Shown: positions 9,773-16,991, counted from the stretch's first letter. The stretch: 19,472 nt of DNA from an uncultured Altererythrobacter sp. (GCA_946886565.1 CAMPIX010000032.1:1-19472); one strand, 5' to 3'. A program made the numbers and translations. The notes: a model not told the origin generated them from the letters alone.

Positions 9773-10939
9773 TCAGCCGTAGACGATCCGCACCTTGCCC
9801 GCGGCCTCCGCGGCGATGCGGCGCGCGGCGTCGGTGTCCCCCGCGCTCGCCAATGCAACGCCCATCCGCCGATAGGGGCGGCTGGTGGGCTTGCCGAAGA
9901 TCCGCACATCGACCGTGCCGCCGGGCACCGCGAGCGCTTCGGCCAGGCCCGAATAGCGCAACGTCTCGCTGTCGCGGTCGGCGAGGATTACCGCGCTTGC
10001 CGAGGGGCGTGCCCGGATCGGGCTCGGGATCGGCAGCCCCATGATCGCGCGCGCATGCAAGTCGAATTCGCTGAGGTTCTGGCTCACCAGCGTAACCATG
10101 CCGGTGTCGTGCGGGCGCGGGCTGAGTTCGGAAAAGATCACCTCTTCCCCGCACACGAAAAACTCGACCCCGAACAGCCCGTAGCCGCCGAGGTCGTCGA
10201 CGACCTTCTTCGCCATGTCCTGCGCGGCGGCGATCGCCGCCTCGGACATCGGCGTCGGCTGCCAGCTTTCCATATAGTCGCCGCGTTCCTGCCGGTGGCC
10301 GATCGGCGGGCAGAACAGCACGCCGTCGCACGTGCGCACGGTCAGCAGCGTGATCTCGTAGTCGAAATCGACGAACTGCTCGACGATCACCCGCTTCCGA
10401 TCGCCGCGCATATTCGCCACGGCGTAGTCCCACGCCGCCTCGAGACCCGCCTGGTCCTCGACCTTGCTCTGCCCCTTGCCCGAGGACGACATGACCGGCT
10501 TGATGACGCACGGAAAACCGGTGTGCGCCGCGCCCGCGCGCACTTCGTCGAGCGTTTCGGCGTAGCGGTAGCGCGAGGTCGCGAGCCCCAGCTCGTCCGC
10601 CGCGAGGTCGCGGATGCGGTCGCGGTTCATGGTGAGCTGCGCCGCGCGCGCCGACGGGACGACATTGACCCCCTCGGCCTCGAGCTCGACCAGCGTTCCG
10701 GTGCGGATCGCCTCGATCTCGGGCACGACGAAGTCTGGCCGGTGCTTCTCCACCGCTGCGCGCAACGCCGCGCCGTCGAGCATCGGGAACACCTCGCGCG
10801 CATCGGCGAACTGCATCGCGGGCGCATGGTCGTAAGCGTCGCAGGCGACGACCCACGCGCCTAGCCGCTTGGCCGAGACCGCGAACTCGCGCCCGAGTTC
10901 GCCCGAGCCGAGGAGGAGGATCTTCGCGGTGAACGCCAT
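9773..10939 (-). CDS. purT: Formate-dependent phosphoribosylglycinamide formyltransferase
   Basis: PurT converts glycinamide ribonucleotide (GAR), formate and ATP to formyl-GAR, the third step of purine synthesis, without using formyl-tetrahydrofolate. The 388-residue protein is an ATP-grasp enzyme. It has an N-terminal substrate-binding domain beginning ILLLGSGELGREF, then the ATP-grasp segment FPCVIKPVMSSSGKGQS at about residues 142-158, and the metal-binding region around FSELSPRPHDTGMVT. Length and motifs separate it from PurK, which lacks this exact start. It lies 85 bases downstream of the PAS-GGDEF gene on the same strand and may share its transcript. The formate would come partly from PurU, encoded about 5.7 kb away in this window. 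Confidence 0.96.
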   Translation of the reverse strand: MAFTAKILLLGSGELGREFAVSAKRLGAWVVACDAYDHAPAMQFADAREVFPMLDGAALRAAVEKHRPDFVVPEIEAIRTGTLVELEAEGVNVVPSARAAQLTMNRDRIRDLAADELGLATSRYRYAETLDEVRAGAAHTGFPCVIKPVMSSSGKGQSKVEDQAGLEAAWDYAVANMRGDRKRVIVEQFVDFDYEITLLTVRTCDGVLFCPPIGHRQERGDYMESWQPTPMSEAAIAAAQDMAKKVVDDLGGYGLFGVEFFVCGEEVIFSELSPRPHDTGMVTLVSQNLSEFDLHARAIMGLPIPSPIRARPSASAVILADRDSETLRYSGLAEALAVPGGTVDVRIFGKPTSRPYRRMGVALASAGDTDAARRIAAEAAGKVRIVYG

Positions 10940-11024
10940 GGCCGCTGCCTAGGGTCCGCACTCAACCAGGGCAAGGTCGCTCTGATCGGGCACGGCCTCC
11001 ACGTTGCCGCCCGACTTCCGACAG

Positions 11025-11936
11025 TCAAGCGTAGCGTCGGCGCCCCGCCAGGTCCGCGGCGCACTCGATGCACCCGCGGCCGCGGGCAAGCGCCCGGACC
11101 AGCGCGAACTCGGCCCGCTGCAGAGTCGCATCCGCCGTCTCGCGGATCGGTGCGATCCCGACGGACGGACGCATGTCGATCTGCCCCTCGCCGCCGGCGT
11201 CGTGCGTCGCCTCCACCAGCGCGTCGAGCACATCGCGCACCACGTCTTCGGCCTCGGCCGGCTCGTCGCCCGGCATAAGAACCGCGAAGCGCTCATCGCC
11301 GATCCGGGCGAGAATATGATCGCGTTGCAGGAGATCGCGCAGCAGCCCCGCTGCGGCCGCAATCACCCGGTCGCTCGCGCTTGCCCCGTGGCGCAGGCCG
11401 ATCCGGCGAAGGTGCGCTATGTCGAGGATGGCAAGCGACCCGCCCCGCTTGCGCCGCACGAGGTGCCGCAGCATGACCTGGAACGCGCGACGGTTGGCAA
11501 GGCCGGTGAGCGGATCGGTGAGCGTTGCCGCGAACAGCTTCTCCTCGAGCGCGCGCCGCTCCTCGATTGAGCGCATGATGCCGATCGCGCCGTACGCCCC
11601 GCCGTCGGCGTCGAGCAGCGGGCGTAGCTGGAGCGTGTACCAGCTCGCCCCGCCCTCGGCATTGCGCGCGGCGAATTCGAACCATCCGGTCGCGCTGCCG
11701 CCGCGCATGACGACCTCGAGGAAGGCCCGCAGCCGCTCCGCCTGTGCGGGCTCCGCCAGATCGGCGAGGTGCGGCGCGATCAGCGCGCCGGGAAGCTCGA
11801 TCCCCAGACGGTCGATCGCGGCCGACGCGTGGACCACCACCCCCTCGCGGTCGACCTTGATCACGATATCGCAATCGGTCTCCGCAAGAAGGCCGTACAA
11901 AGCCGCCCCTTCGTGAAGGGTGAAATCTTCGACCAT
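11025..11936 (-). CDS. PAS domain protein with degenerate GGDEF domain
   Basis: The 303-residue protein has an N-terminal PAS sensor domain (about 12-125) and a GGDEF-fold domain (about 135-288) that begins with the typical linker TLTDPLTGLANRRAF. The signature is broken. Where active diguanylate cyclases have R-x-GGDEF this protein has RIGDERF (211-217), aligning as GDERF. The metal-binding D-x-D is reduced to DIA (172-174), the usual IND becomes IGL, and GH and GD become GA and SD. The inhibitory-site RxxD position reads QRDH. It is therefore very unlikely to make c-di-GMP and may be a sensor or scaffold. It is cytoplasmic, with no membrane segment. It is encoded directly downstream of a PilZ-XRE regulator. 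Start ATG 11936 has only a weak GGGGG upstream. Confidence 0.9.
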   Translation of the reverse strand: MVEDFTLHEGAALYGLLAETDCDIVIKVDREGVVVHASAAIDRLGIELPGALIAPHLADLAEPAQAERLRAFLEVVMRGGSATGWFEFAARNAEGGASWYTLQLRPLLDADGGAYGAIGIMRSIEERRALEEKLFAATLTDPLTGLANRRAFQVMLRHLVRRKRGGSLAILDIAHLRRIGLRHGASASDRVIAAAAGLLRDLLQRDHILARIGDERFAVLMPGDEPAEAEDVVRDVLDALVEATHDAGGEGQIDMRPSVGIAPIRETADATLQRAEFALVRALARGRGCIECAADLAGRRRYA

Positions 11937-12002
11937 ATTAATTACGCCCCCGAAGCCGAGTTCATTTCGAAAGTCATCAAACGAAATGCGCTACAAATCA
12001 GA

Positions 12003-12043
12003 GTCGCATCGTTTGAGCTTATGAAGCTCGAATTCGCTGCGAC
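12003..12043. promoter_or_regulatory. Nested stem-loop in AT-rich gap (possible terminator or leader structure)
   Basis: GTCGCA at 12003-12008 pairs with TGCGAC at 12038-12043. Inside it GAGCTT at 12015-12020 pairs with AAGCTC at 12024-12029 across the triloop ATG, with two further pairs beyond one mismatch. On the minus strand it lies about 110 bases after the PilZ-XRE stop and 67 bases before the PAS-GGDEF start. It could be the terminator of the first or part of the 5' leader of the second. The following minus-strand sequence is only mildly T-rich. Confidence 0.4.
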
Positions 12044-12049
12044 CCAAAG

Positions 12050-12104
12050 TTAATTTGGTTAGTTAACCCCATTAATCACCGAATCGACTTTAGATCGACA
12101 TTAA
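12050..12104. promoter_or_regulatory. AT-rich cluster of TTAA half-sites upstream of the PAS-GGDEF gene
   Basis: TTAA occurs at 12050, 12063, 12072 and 12101 in otherwise very GC-rich DNA. GTTAA at 12049-12053 and TTAAC at 12063-12067 form an inverted repeat with a nine-base spacer, and GGTTA-GT-TAACC at 12057-12068 is a tighter one. The 215-base gap 11937-12151 is the most AT-rich stretch of the window and probably contains the promoter of the leftward PAS-GGDEF gene. The spacings do not match the CtrA consensus TTAA-N7-TTAA. Confidence 0.35.
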
Positions 12105-12151
12105 CCACAATAGCGAAACTGTGGGAGTCATTTCAGCAATGTCGCGGGCCT

Positions 12152-12799
12152 TCAGAGTTCGATCATGATCCGCACTTTACCCGGTTCGGTGCCGAAAGCG
12201 CGGGCGATCGCCTCGCGGCTGCGTGCGAGCAGTTCGCGCGATTCGGCATTGTCGTGGACATCGGCGAGTTCGGCTTCGGATACGCCGAGAACCTCGGCGA
12301 TCGCGCCGATCCGGCTTTCGATCGGCCGCGCCTTGCCCTTTTCCCAGGCCCAGACGGTCGGCTTGCTCACTTCGAGCGCTTCGCCGAGCTGGGCCAACGT
12401 CAACCCGCGCTCCTTGCGCAGCCGCTGGAGTCGGGTGCCGAACGATTCGCCCGGATGCTGCGCGAGGCCGAGATCGAGACCGGGCTCGCTGCGCAATTGC
12501 GCTGCCGCGAGCGCGGCGTCCGAGATCGGTTCGTCGAAACGACAGCCGTAGAGCGGGCCGCTGGCCCACACGACGTGCGCCGTGGTCACGCCGACGTGCG
12601 GCAGGTCGATGTCGAGCGCGTCGCCCACTGCGAGGCTGTTGTCGCTTTCGAGCAGCAGCCCGGTGGCCGAGGCGTTGTGGACCTGCACCGGCTGCGCGTC
12701 GCCAGCGCGCTCGCCGAAAGTCTCGAAGCGCAACGTGCGCCGCGGTGCGCCCCGCCCGCGTTCGGACTTCGCCTGTTCCAGCCGTGCGGTGATCGACAT
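12152..12799 (-). CDS. PilZ-XRE fusion, candidate c-di-GMP-responsive transcription regulator
   Basis: The 215-residue protein fuses a PilZ domain (about 18-100) to an XRE/Cro-type helix-turn-helix (about 120-180). The PilZ part has both c-di-GMP-binding motifs in normal order and spacing: RxxxR as RRTLR (20-24) and (D/N)xSxxG as NASATG (42-47). The HTH reads RLRKERGLTLAQLGEAL then VSKPTVWAWEKGKARP, a canonical recognition-helix region. A charged 35-residue tail follows. There is no signal peptide or membrane segment, so a cytoplasmic DNA-binding protein is expected. The inferred role is gene regulation by c-di-GMP; no target is known from sequence. It lies 79 bases downstream of lysC and upstream of the degenerate GGDEF gene, all on one strand. 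Its Shine-Dalgarno AAGGAG is inside a strong hairpin. Confidence 0.9.
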   Translation of the reverse strand: MSITARLEQAKSERGRGAPRRTLRFETFGERAGDAQPVQVHNASATGLLLESDNSLAVGDALDIDLPHVGVTTAHVVWASGPLYGCRFDEPISDAALAAAQLRSEPGLDLGLAQHPGESFGTRLQRLRKERGLTLAQLGEALEVSKPTVWAWEKGKARPIESRIGAIAEVLGVSEAELADVHDNAESRELLARSREAIARAFGTEPGKVRIMIEL

Positions 12800-12802
12800 G
12801 CG

Positions 12803-12821
12803 CCGCTCCTTTCAGGAGCGG
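12803..12821 (-). promoter_or_regulatory. Hairpin covering the Shine-Dalgarno of the PilZ-XRE gene
   Basis: On the minus-strand transcript, CCGCUCCU (12821-12814) pairs perfectly with AGGAGCGG (12810-12803) around a GAA triloop. The AAGGAG ribosome-binding sequence (12812-12807) is within or beside the 3' arm, and AUG follows three bases later at 12799. Closed, this eight-pair GC-rich stem would block ribosome entry. It could alternatively be a terminator for lysC, although no U-run follows. Confidence 0.6.
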
Positions 12822-12847
12822 GAGTCGGCCCTGCGGGTTAAGGAATG

Positions 12848-12875
12848 GTTAGCCCGCGCAGTGAATCCGGCTAAC
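12848..12875 (-). promoter_or_regulatory. Inverted repeat just after the lysC stop
   Basis: GTTAGCC at 12848-12854 is complementary to GGCTAAC at 12869-12875 with a 14-base loop, starting four bases past the lysC stop codon. It overlaps a competing pairing of GCGGG at 12833-12837 with CCCGC at 12853-12857. The two cannot form together. This may be a lysC 3'-end structure or part of a switch with the downstream hairpin at 12803-12821. Confidence 0.35.
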
Positions 12876-12878
12876 GGC

Positions 12879-14159
12879 TCAGGCGGCTTCGTCGCTCGCG
12901 TCGAGCCCGTAGGCGGTGTGGAGCACGCGCACCGCGAGCTCGGTCTCGTCCTCGTCGATCATCACGCTGACCTTGATCTCGCTGGTGGAGATCGCCTGGA
13001 TGTTGATCGCGCGGTCGGCGAGCGCCTTGAACATCGTCGCCGCGACGCCGGCGTGGCTCTTCATCCCCACCCCGACGACCGAGATCTTGGCGATCTTGCT
13101 GTCGGTGATGATGCGGTTGAAGCCGATATCGCCGCGGCGGTCCTCGAGCAGCGCCTGCGCGCGGGCGAGATCGGCCTGCGGCACGGTGAAGGTCACGTCG
13201 GTCTCGCCCTTGTCACGCCCGACGTTCTGGATGATCATGTCGACGTTGATCGACGCCTGCGCGAGCGGCTCGAAGATATGCGCCACCGCGCCCGGCTTGT
13301 CGGGCACGCGGGTGAGGATCACCTTGGCCTCGTTCTTGTCGTGCGCGATGCCGGTAACCAGTTGGCGTTCCATGTCGCCCTTCTCCACGAGTTGGTTCAT
13401 TTCCTCTTCGGACACGATCATCGTGCCCGGCAGCGCATCGGCGGGGATCGCGTCGTCGCCGATGAAGCTCGAGAGCACCTGGACGCGTACCCCTTCCTTC
13501 ATCGCGAGCCCGACCGAGCGCGTCTGCAGCACCTTGGCGCCTACGCTCGCGAGCTCGAGCATTTCCTCGTAGGTCACTGCCTTGAGCTTGCGCGCCTTGG
13601 CCACGATCCGCGGGTCGGTGGTGTAGACCCCGTCGACGTCGGTGTAGATGTCGCACCGGTCAGCGCCGATCGCCGCCGCGACCGCGACCGCCGAAGTGTC
13701 CGAACCGCCGCGGCCGAGCGTGGTCACCCGCCCGTTGCCGCCGATGCCCTGAAAGCCGGGGATTACCGCGATCTCGCCCGCTGCCATCGAGGCGGTCAGC
13801 GCGCCGGAATCGATCGCGTCGATCCGCGCCTTGGCGTGCGCCTCCACCGTGTGCACCGGAAGCTGCCAGCCGAGCCACGAGCGCGCCTTGCAGCCCATCG
13901 CCTGGAGCGTGAGCGCGAGCAGCCCGCTAGTAACCTGCTCGCCGCTGGCGACGACCACGTCGTATTCGGCGGGGTCGTAGAGCGCGTTGGCCTCGCGGCA
14001 GAAGTTGACCAGCCGGTCGGTCTCGCCCGCCATTGCGGAGACGACGACCGCCACCTCGTGGCCCGCGGCCTGCTGCTTGCGCACGATATTGGCGACGCGG
14101 CGGATGCGCTCGGTGCCGGCCATCGAGGTGCCGCCGAATTTCATCACGATGCGCGCCAA
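12879..14159 (-). CDS. lysC: Aspartate kinase
   Basis: Aspartate kinase phosphorylates L-aspartate, the first committed step to lysine, threonine, methionine and diaminopimelate. The 426-residue protein has the amino-acid kinase domain (about 1-250) with KFGGTS at 7-12, the ASGEQ substrate region and GRGGSDTSA. Two C-terminal ACT domains (about 265-420) bind the feedback amino acid. Size and lack of a homoserine dehydrogenase fusion fit the monofunctional form. It is divergent from ubiG with only 52 bases between start codons, so both promoters are compact or overlap. The PilZ-XRE gene follows on the same strand after a gap full of possible RNA structure. Confidence 0.97.
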   Translation of the reverse strand: MARIVMKFGGTSMAGTERIRRVANIVRKQQAAGHEVAVVVSAMAGETDRLVNFCREANALYDPAEYDVVVASGEQVTSGLLALTLQAMGCKARSWLGWQLPVHTVEAHAKARIDAIDSGALTASMAAGEIAVIPGFQGIGGNGRVTTLGRGGSDTSAVAVAAAIGADRCDIYTDVDGVYTTDPRIVAKARKLKAVTYEEMLELASVGAKVLQTRSVGLAMKEGVRVQVLSSFIGDDAIPADALPGTMIVSEEEMNQLVEKGDMERQLVTGIAHDKNEAKVILTRVPDKPGAVAHIFEPLAQASINVDMIIQNVGRDKGETDVTFTVPQADLARAQALLEDRRGDIGFNRIITDSKIAKISVVGVGMKSHAGVAATMFKALADRAINIQAISTSEIKVSVMIDEDETELAVRVLHTAYGLDASDEAA

Positions 14160-14211
14160 GAACCCAAAGCCTCCGCTGGTTTCGCCCGAACCGCGCTGTT
14201 AGGGGGGGCGC

Positions 14212-14970
14212 ATGGGCGATGCAACAGGATCGGGCGCAACCAAAACTTCGGCCGGGCAAACCATCCGGCCGGGCGAAGCCGCGCATTTCGGCAAGCTCGC
14301 GCGCGACTGGTGGGACCCGAAGGGCTCGTCGGCCATGCTGCACCGGCTCAACCCCGTGCGGCTCGGTTTCGTGCGCGCGGCCATCGACGCGCACTGGGGT
14401 GTCGATCCCGACGGCCTGCGTCCGCTGGCGGGCAGGAGCGCGCTCGACGTGGGCTGCGGCGCGGGGCTGCTGTGCGAACCGCTCGCGCGGCTCGGCGCGC
14501 AAGTGACCGGAGTCGACGCCGCGCCCGAAAACGTCGCGGCGGCCGCGCACCACGCCGAGGGCGCGGGGCTCGATATCCGCTATATGGCGGGCGAGGTCGG
14601 CACGCTCGATATCGGCGCGTTCGATCTGGTCACGTCGATGGAAGTGCTCGAGCACGTCGGCGACAAGCCGGCCTTCGTCGCCGCGCTGGCGGCGAAGCTC
14701 GCGCCGGGCGGGCTGATGGTGCTCTCGACCCCCAACCGCACCCCGCAGTCGCGTCTGCTGCTGGTCGGCGCGGCCGAGGCGGTGGGGGCGATCCCCAAGG
14801 GCACGCACCACTGGGAGGATTTCGTCACGCCGGACGAACTGCGCGATCTGCTCGCCGACGCCGGCCTTGCGATGGGCGAGCCGCGCGGGATCGCCTTCTC
14901 GCCGGGCAAGGGGCTGCACCTGTCGGACAATCTCGCGCTCGACTACATCGTCACCGCGACGCGAACCTAG
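14212..14970 (+). CDS. ubiG: Ubiquinone biosynthesis O-methyltransferase
   Basis: UbiG is the SAM-dependent methyltransferase that carries out both O-methylations in ubiquinone synthesis, at the inner face of the membrane. The 252-residue protein has the family signature FGKLARDWWDPKG near residues 26-38 followed by LHRLNPVRL, and SAM motif I LDVGCGAGLL at 78-87. Later motifs include SMEVLEHV and the STPNRT region. Length is typical. The ATG at 14212 has AGGGGGG a few bases upstream. It is divergent from lysC. Its TAG stop overlaps that of the convergent DUF4166 gene. Confidence 0.96.
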   Translation: MGDATGSGATKTSAGQTIRPGEAAHFGKLARDWWDPKGSSAMLHRLNPVRLGFVRAAIDAHWGVDPDGLRPLAGRSALDVGCGAGLLCEPLARLGAQVTGVDAAPENVAAAAHHAEGAGLDIRYMAGEVGTLDIGAFDLVTSMEVLEHVGDKPAFVAALAAKLAPGGLMVLSTPNRTPQSRLLLVGAAEAVGAIPKGTHHWEDFVTPDELRDLLADAGLAMGEPRGIAFSPGKGLHLSDNLALDYIVTATRT

Positions 14971-16589
14971 AGCCGCCGCAACCGCCCGCGATAGTGCACC
15001 ACCGGCCCGGCCCAGGGCAGCGCCACCGCGACGTCGAACACGAAGTCCTCGCCCTCGGCGCGCTCGCTCGCGGCGATGCGCGGGCCGAGGAAAAGTGGCA
15101 GCGGCACGCCGAACGCGGTCCAGCGGCGCAGCTTCATCGCGAGCCCATCGGGTTGCGGGATCAGGTCGAACGCGAAGCGCAGCGGCCCGAAGCGCTCGGC
15201 GACGCCCGCGCCCGCAAGGCTCATCTCGCTGTGAAAACGGTGCCGCCCGAAATGGCGGCTCCAGCGCTCGGTCCCGCCGCGCTCGGCGAAGGCGACGTGG
15301 ACCGGGTAGCGGCCCTCGGGAGGGAAGCCCATCACCGCGCCGACCATCCGCGCGAGCAGGCCCGTGCCGCGCCGCACCTCGCCCTCGCCCTCGCCCCCGC
15401 CATCGCCCGCGATCCGGTGCATCGCGCGCACCGGGGCGGGAAGCTCGGCAAAATGCGTGCCCATCGCGCGGGCGTAGAGCGGCGCGAAAGGCTCCTCGGT
15501 GGTCTGCTCGCGCAGCGCGAGCTCACCCAGCAGCGGGCGGAAGTCGTCGAGCGATAGCAGCCCGCCGCCATCGCATGCCCCAGGCGCAAGCGCCCCCTCG
15601 CGCAGCCGCCGCGCGAGCAGTTGCGCGGCGAGCACGGGAATCTCCGGCCCTTCGCCGCGCTCGGCGATCACCGTCCAGCGGCGCACCACGCCCTCGCCGC
15701 CGCGCCAGCCCTTGATCTCGATCGCCATCGCCGAGCGGTCGCTGCCGAAGCGCGCGAAAGCCCGCTGGATCGGCGCGAGCACGCCCGCCAGCGGCCGCAG
15801 CGAGCGCACCCGCCCGCGCCGCACTGGCCACGCGAGCAGGCGGAGCGCGGCGAGCTGAATGGCGAACTCGTTGCCGGCGCGGAACGCCACCGCGGGCCTC
15901 CCCGCGACCCGATCGGGCAGGAGGTCGAGATCGGGCACCTCGGCGAGTAGCACCGTGCGCATCAGAGATTGGCTGCCATCGACCGCGAAGCGCACGCGCC
16001 GCGGCTCGCCGCATCCCGGCGCTTCGGTCGTCCGCCGTCCGCGCCACAGGCGGATCGGGCGCCCGGCATAGCTGAGCATGGCTTCGGCGACCGAGCGCGA
16101 GGCGACGCTCGGGCCCGCCGCGCTCAGCGCGATCTCGATCGCATCCACCCGGTCGAGTCCCTCCGATAGCTCGCGCACGACGGCGCCCGACAGCGCCGGC
16201 AGCGTCGAAGCGCCCCCCACGACCGCTACCCCCGCCCTTTGCGCCGCGCCGTCGAGAGCGCCGATTCCGCCGACGAAATCGCGCGCATCGGCGAGGTCGA
16301 GATAGTGCGCTCCCGCTGCGATGCAGGCCTGCGGCACGCGGTAGGAACTCGCCTGGAACGGCCCCGCGGCGTCGACCAGCAGATCGGGCTTCATCTCGGC
16401 GAGCACCGGGGCGAGGTCCGCCTCGCGGTCGGCGCAGACGGCTTCCGCTTCCTCGAGCGTCGCCGCGAAGGCGCGCGCCCGCTCGAGATCGCGCCCGGCG
16501 ACGATCACCGTCCACCCGTCGCCCGCCAACCGCCGCGACAACCGCGCGCCGAACCCGCCGTATCCGCCGAGGACGAGGACGCGGTTCAC
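14967..16589 (-). CDS. Saccharopine-dehydrogenase-like NAD(P)-binding protein with C-terminal DUF4166
   Basis: The 540-residue protein starts with a Rossmann fold: GGYGGFGARL at about 8-17 is the dinucleotide-binding glycine motif, and the fold resembles the saccharopine dehydrogenase NADP-binding family. A middle region (about 130-350) follows. A C-terminal segment (about 369-540) matches what I recall of DUF4166, with RHFGRHRFHSEMS, LIPQPDGLAMKLRRW and a final VVHYRGRL. The reaction is unknown; an NAD(P)-dependent reductase is the safest inference. GTG at 16589 is the start because it forms a GTGA overlap with the stop of the DCC-family gene, implying translational coupling. Longer upstream readings run through that gene in the wrong frame. 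It converges on ubiG with a four-base overlap. Confidence 0.85.
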   Translation of the reverse strand: MNRVLVLGGYGGFGARLSRRLAGDGWTVIVAGRDLERARAFAATLEEAEAVCADREADLAPVLAEMKPDLLVDAAGPFQASSYRVPQACIAAGAHYLDLADARDFVGGIGALDGAAQRAGVAVVGGASTLPALSGAVVRELSEGLDRVDAIEIALSAAGPSVASRSVAEAMLSYAGRPIRLWRGRRTTEAPGCGEPRRVRFAVDGSQSLMRTVLLAEVPDLDLLPDRVAGRPAVAFRAGNEFAIQLAALRLLAWPVRRGRVRSLRPLAGVLAPIQRAFARFGSDRSAMAIEIKGWRGGEGVVRRWTVIAERGEGPEIPVLAAQLLARRLREGALAPGACDGGGLLSLDDFRPLLGELALREQTTEEPFAPLYARAMGTHFAELPAPVRAMHRIAGDGGGEGEGEVRRGTGLLARMVGAVMGFPPEGRYPVHVAFAERGGTERWSRHFGRHRFHSEMSLAGAGVAERFGPLRFAFDLIPQPDGLAMKLRRWTAFGVPLPLFLGPRIAASERAEGEDFVFDVAVALPWAGPVVHYRGRLRRL

Positions 16590-16987
16590 AGCACCCGGTC
16601 GGCCTGCTCGGGGGTGGGCACGAAGCAGCGCTCGCGGCGCCCGAACCAGCGATAGCGGTTGCGCGCAACCAGCCGGTAGATCGCGTCGCGCAAAGCCCGC
16701 GGCACGATTCGCAGCGCGCCGAGCGCATTCCACGGCCAGCCGAGCCCTTCGGCGATCGCCAGCGCCGCGTCGCTGTTGCGCCGCACGCGGTCGCCTTCGA
16801 CGAGGATGAAGGTCTCGGGATCGAGCGGATCGATACCGAAGCGCGCCATCAGCGCCGCGCCGGCACCGGATTGCATCGTCGCGAGCCGAAAATGCCCGCG
16901 CCGGTCGTGGCGCAGAATGAAGCGCGCGTTGGCCGAGCAGAGCACGCAGTCGCCGTCGAACACCACGACCGGATGCGCCCTCGCCAT
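16586..16987 (-). CDS. DCC-family thiol-disulfide oxidoreductase (DUF393)
   Basis: The 133-residue protein carries the family-defining motif near the N-terminus: FDGDCVLCSAN, with D11, C14 and C17 in a thioredoxin-like CxxC. Members are annotated as putative thiol-disulfide oxidoreductases, but their substrates are largely unknown. There is no signal peptide, so it is probably cytoplasmic. It starts four bases after the stop of the glycerophosphodiesterase gene and overlaps the next gene by GTGA, so the three form an operon. The tight coupling to the Rossmann/DUF4166 gene suggests the two proteins act together, which is inference. Confidence 0.9.
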   Translation of the reverse strand: MARAHPVVVFDGDCVLCSANARFILRHDRRGHFRLATMQSGAGAALMARFGIDPLDPETFILVEGDRVRRNSDAALAIAEGLGWPWNALGALRIVPRALRDAIYRLVARNRYRWFGRRERCFVPTPEQADRVL

Positions 16988-16991
16988 CGCG

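Noticed and set aside
12050..12104. CtrA-binding site upstream of the PAS-GGDEF gene
   Set aside because: The TTAA tetramers are spaced by 9, 5 and 25 bases rather than the 7 required by TTAA-N7-TTAA.
12582..15557. Plus-strand open frame of nearly 1000 codons
   Set aside because: It runs antisense to lysC and the DUF4166 gene and out of frame through ubiG, all of which have clear motifs. Its composition is that of a GC-rich shadow frame.
16590..16733. N-terminal extension of the DUF4166 protein into the DCC gene
   Set aside because: The extension is an out-of-frame reading of the DCC gene. The Rossmann motif begins right after GTG 16589, which overlaps the preceding stop.
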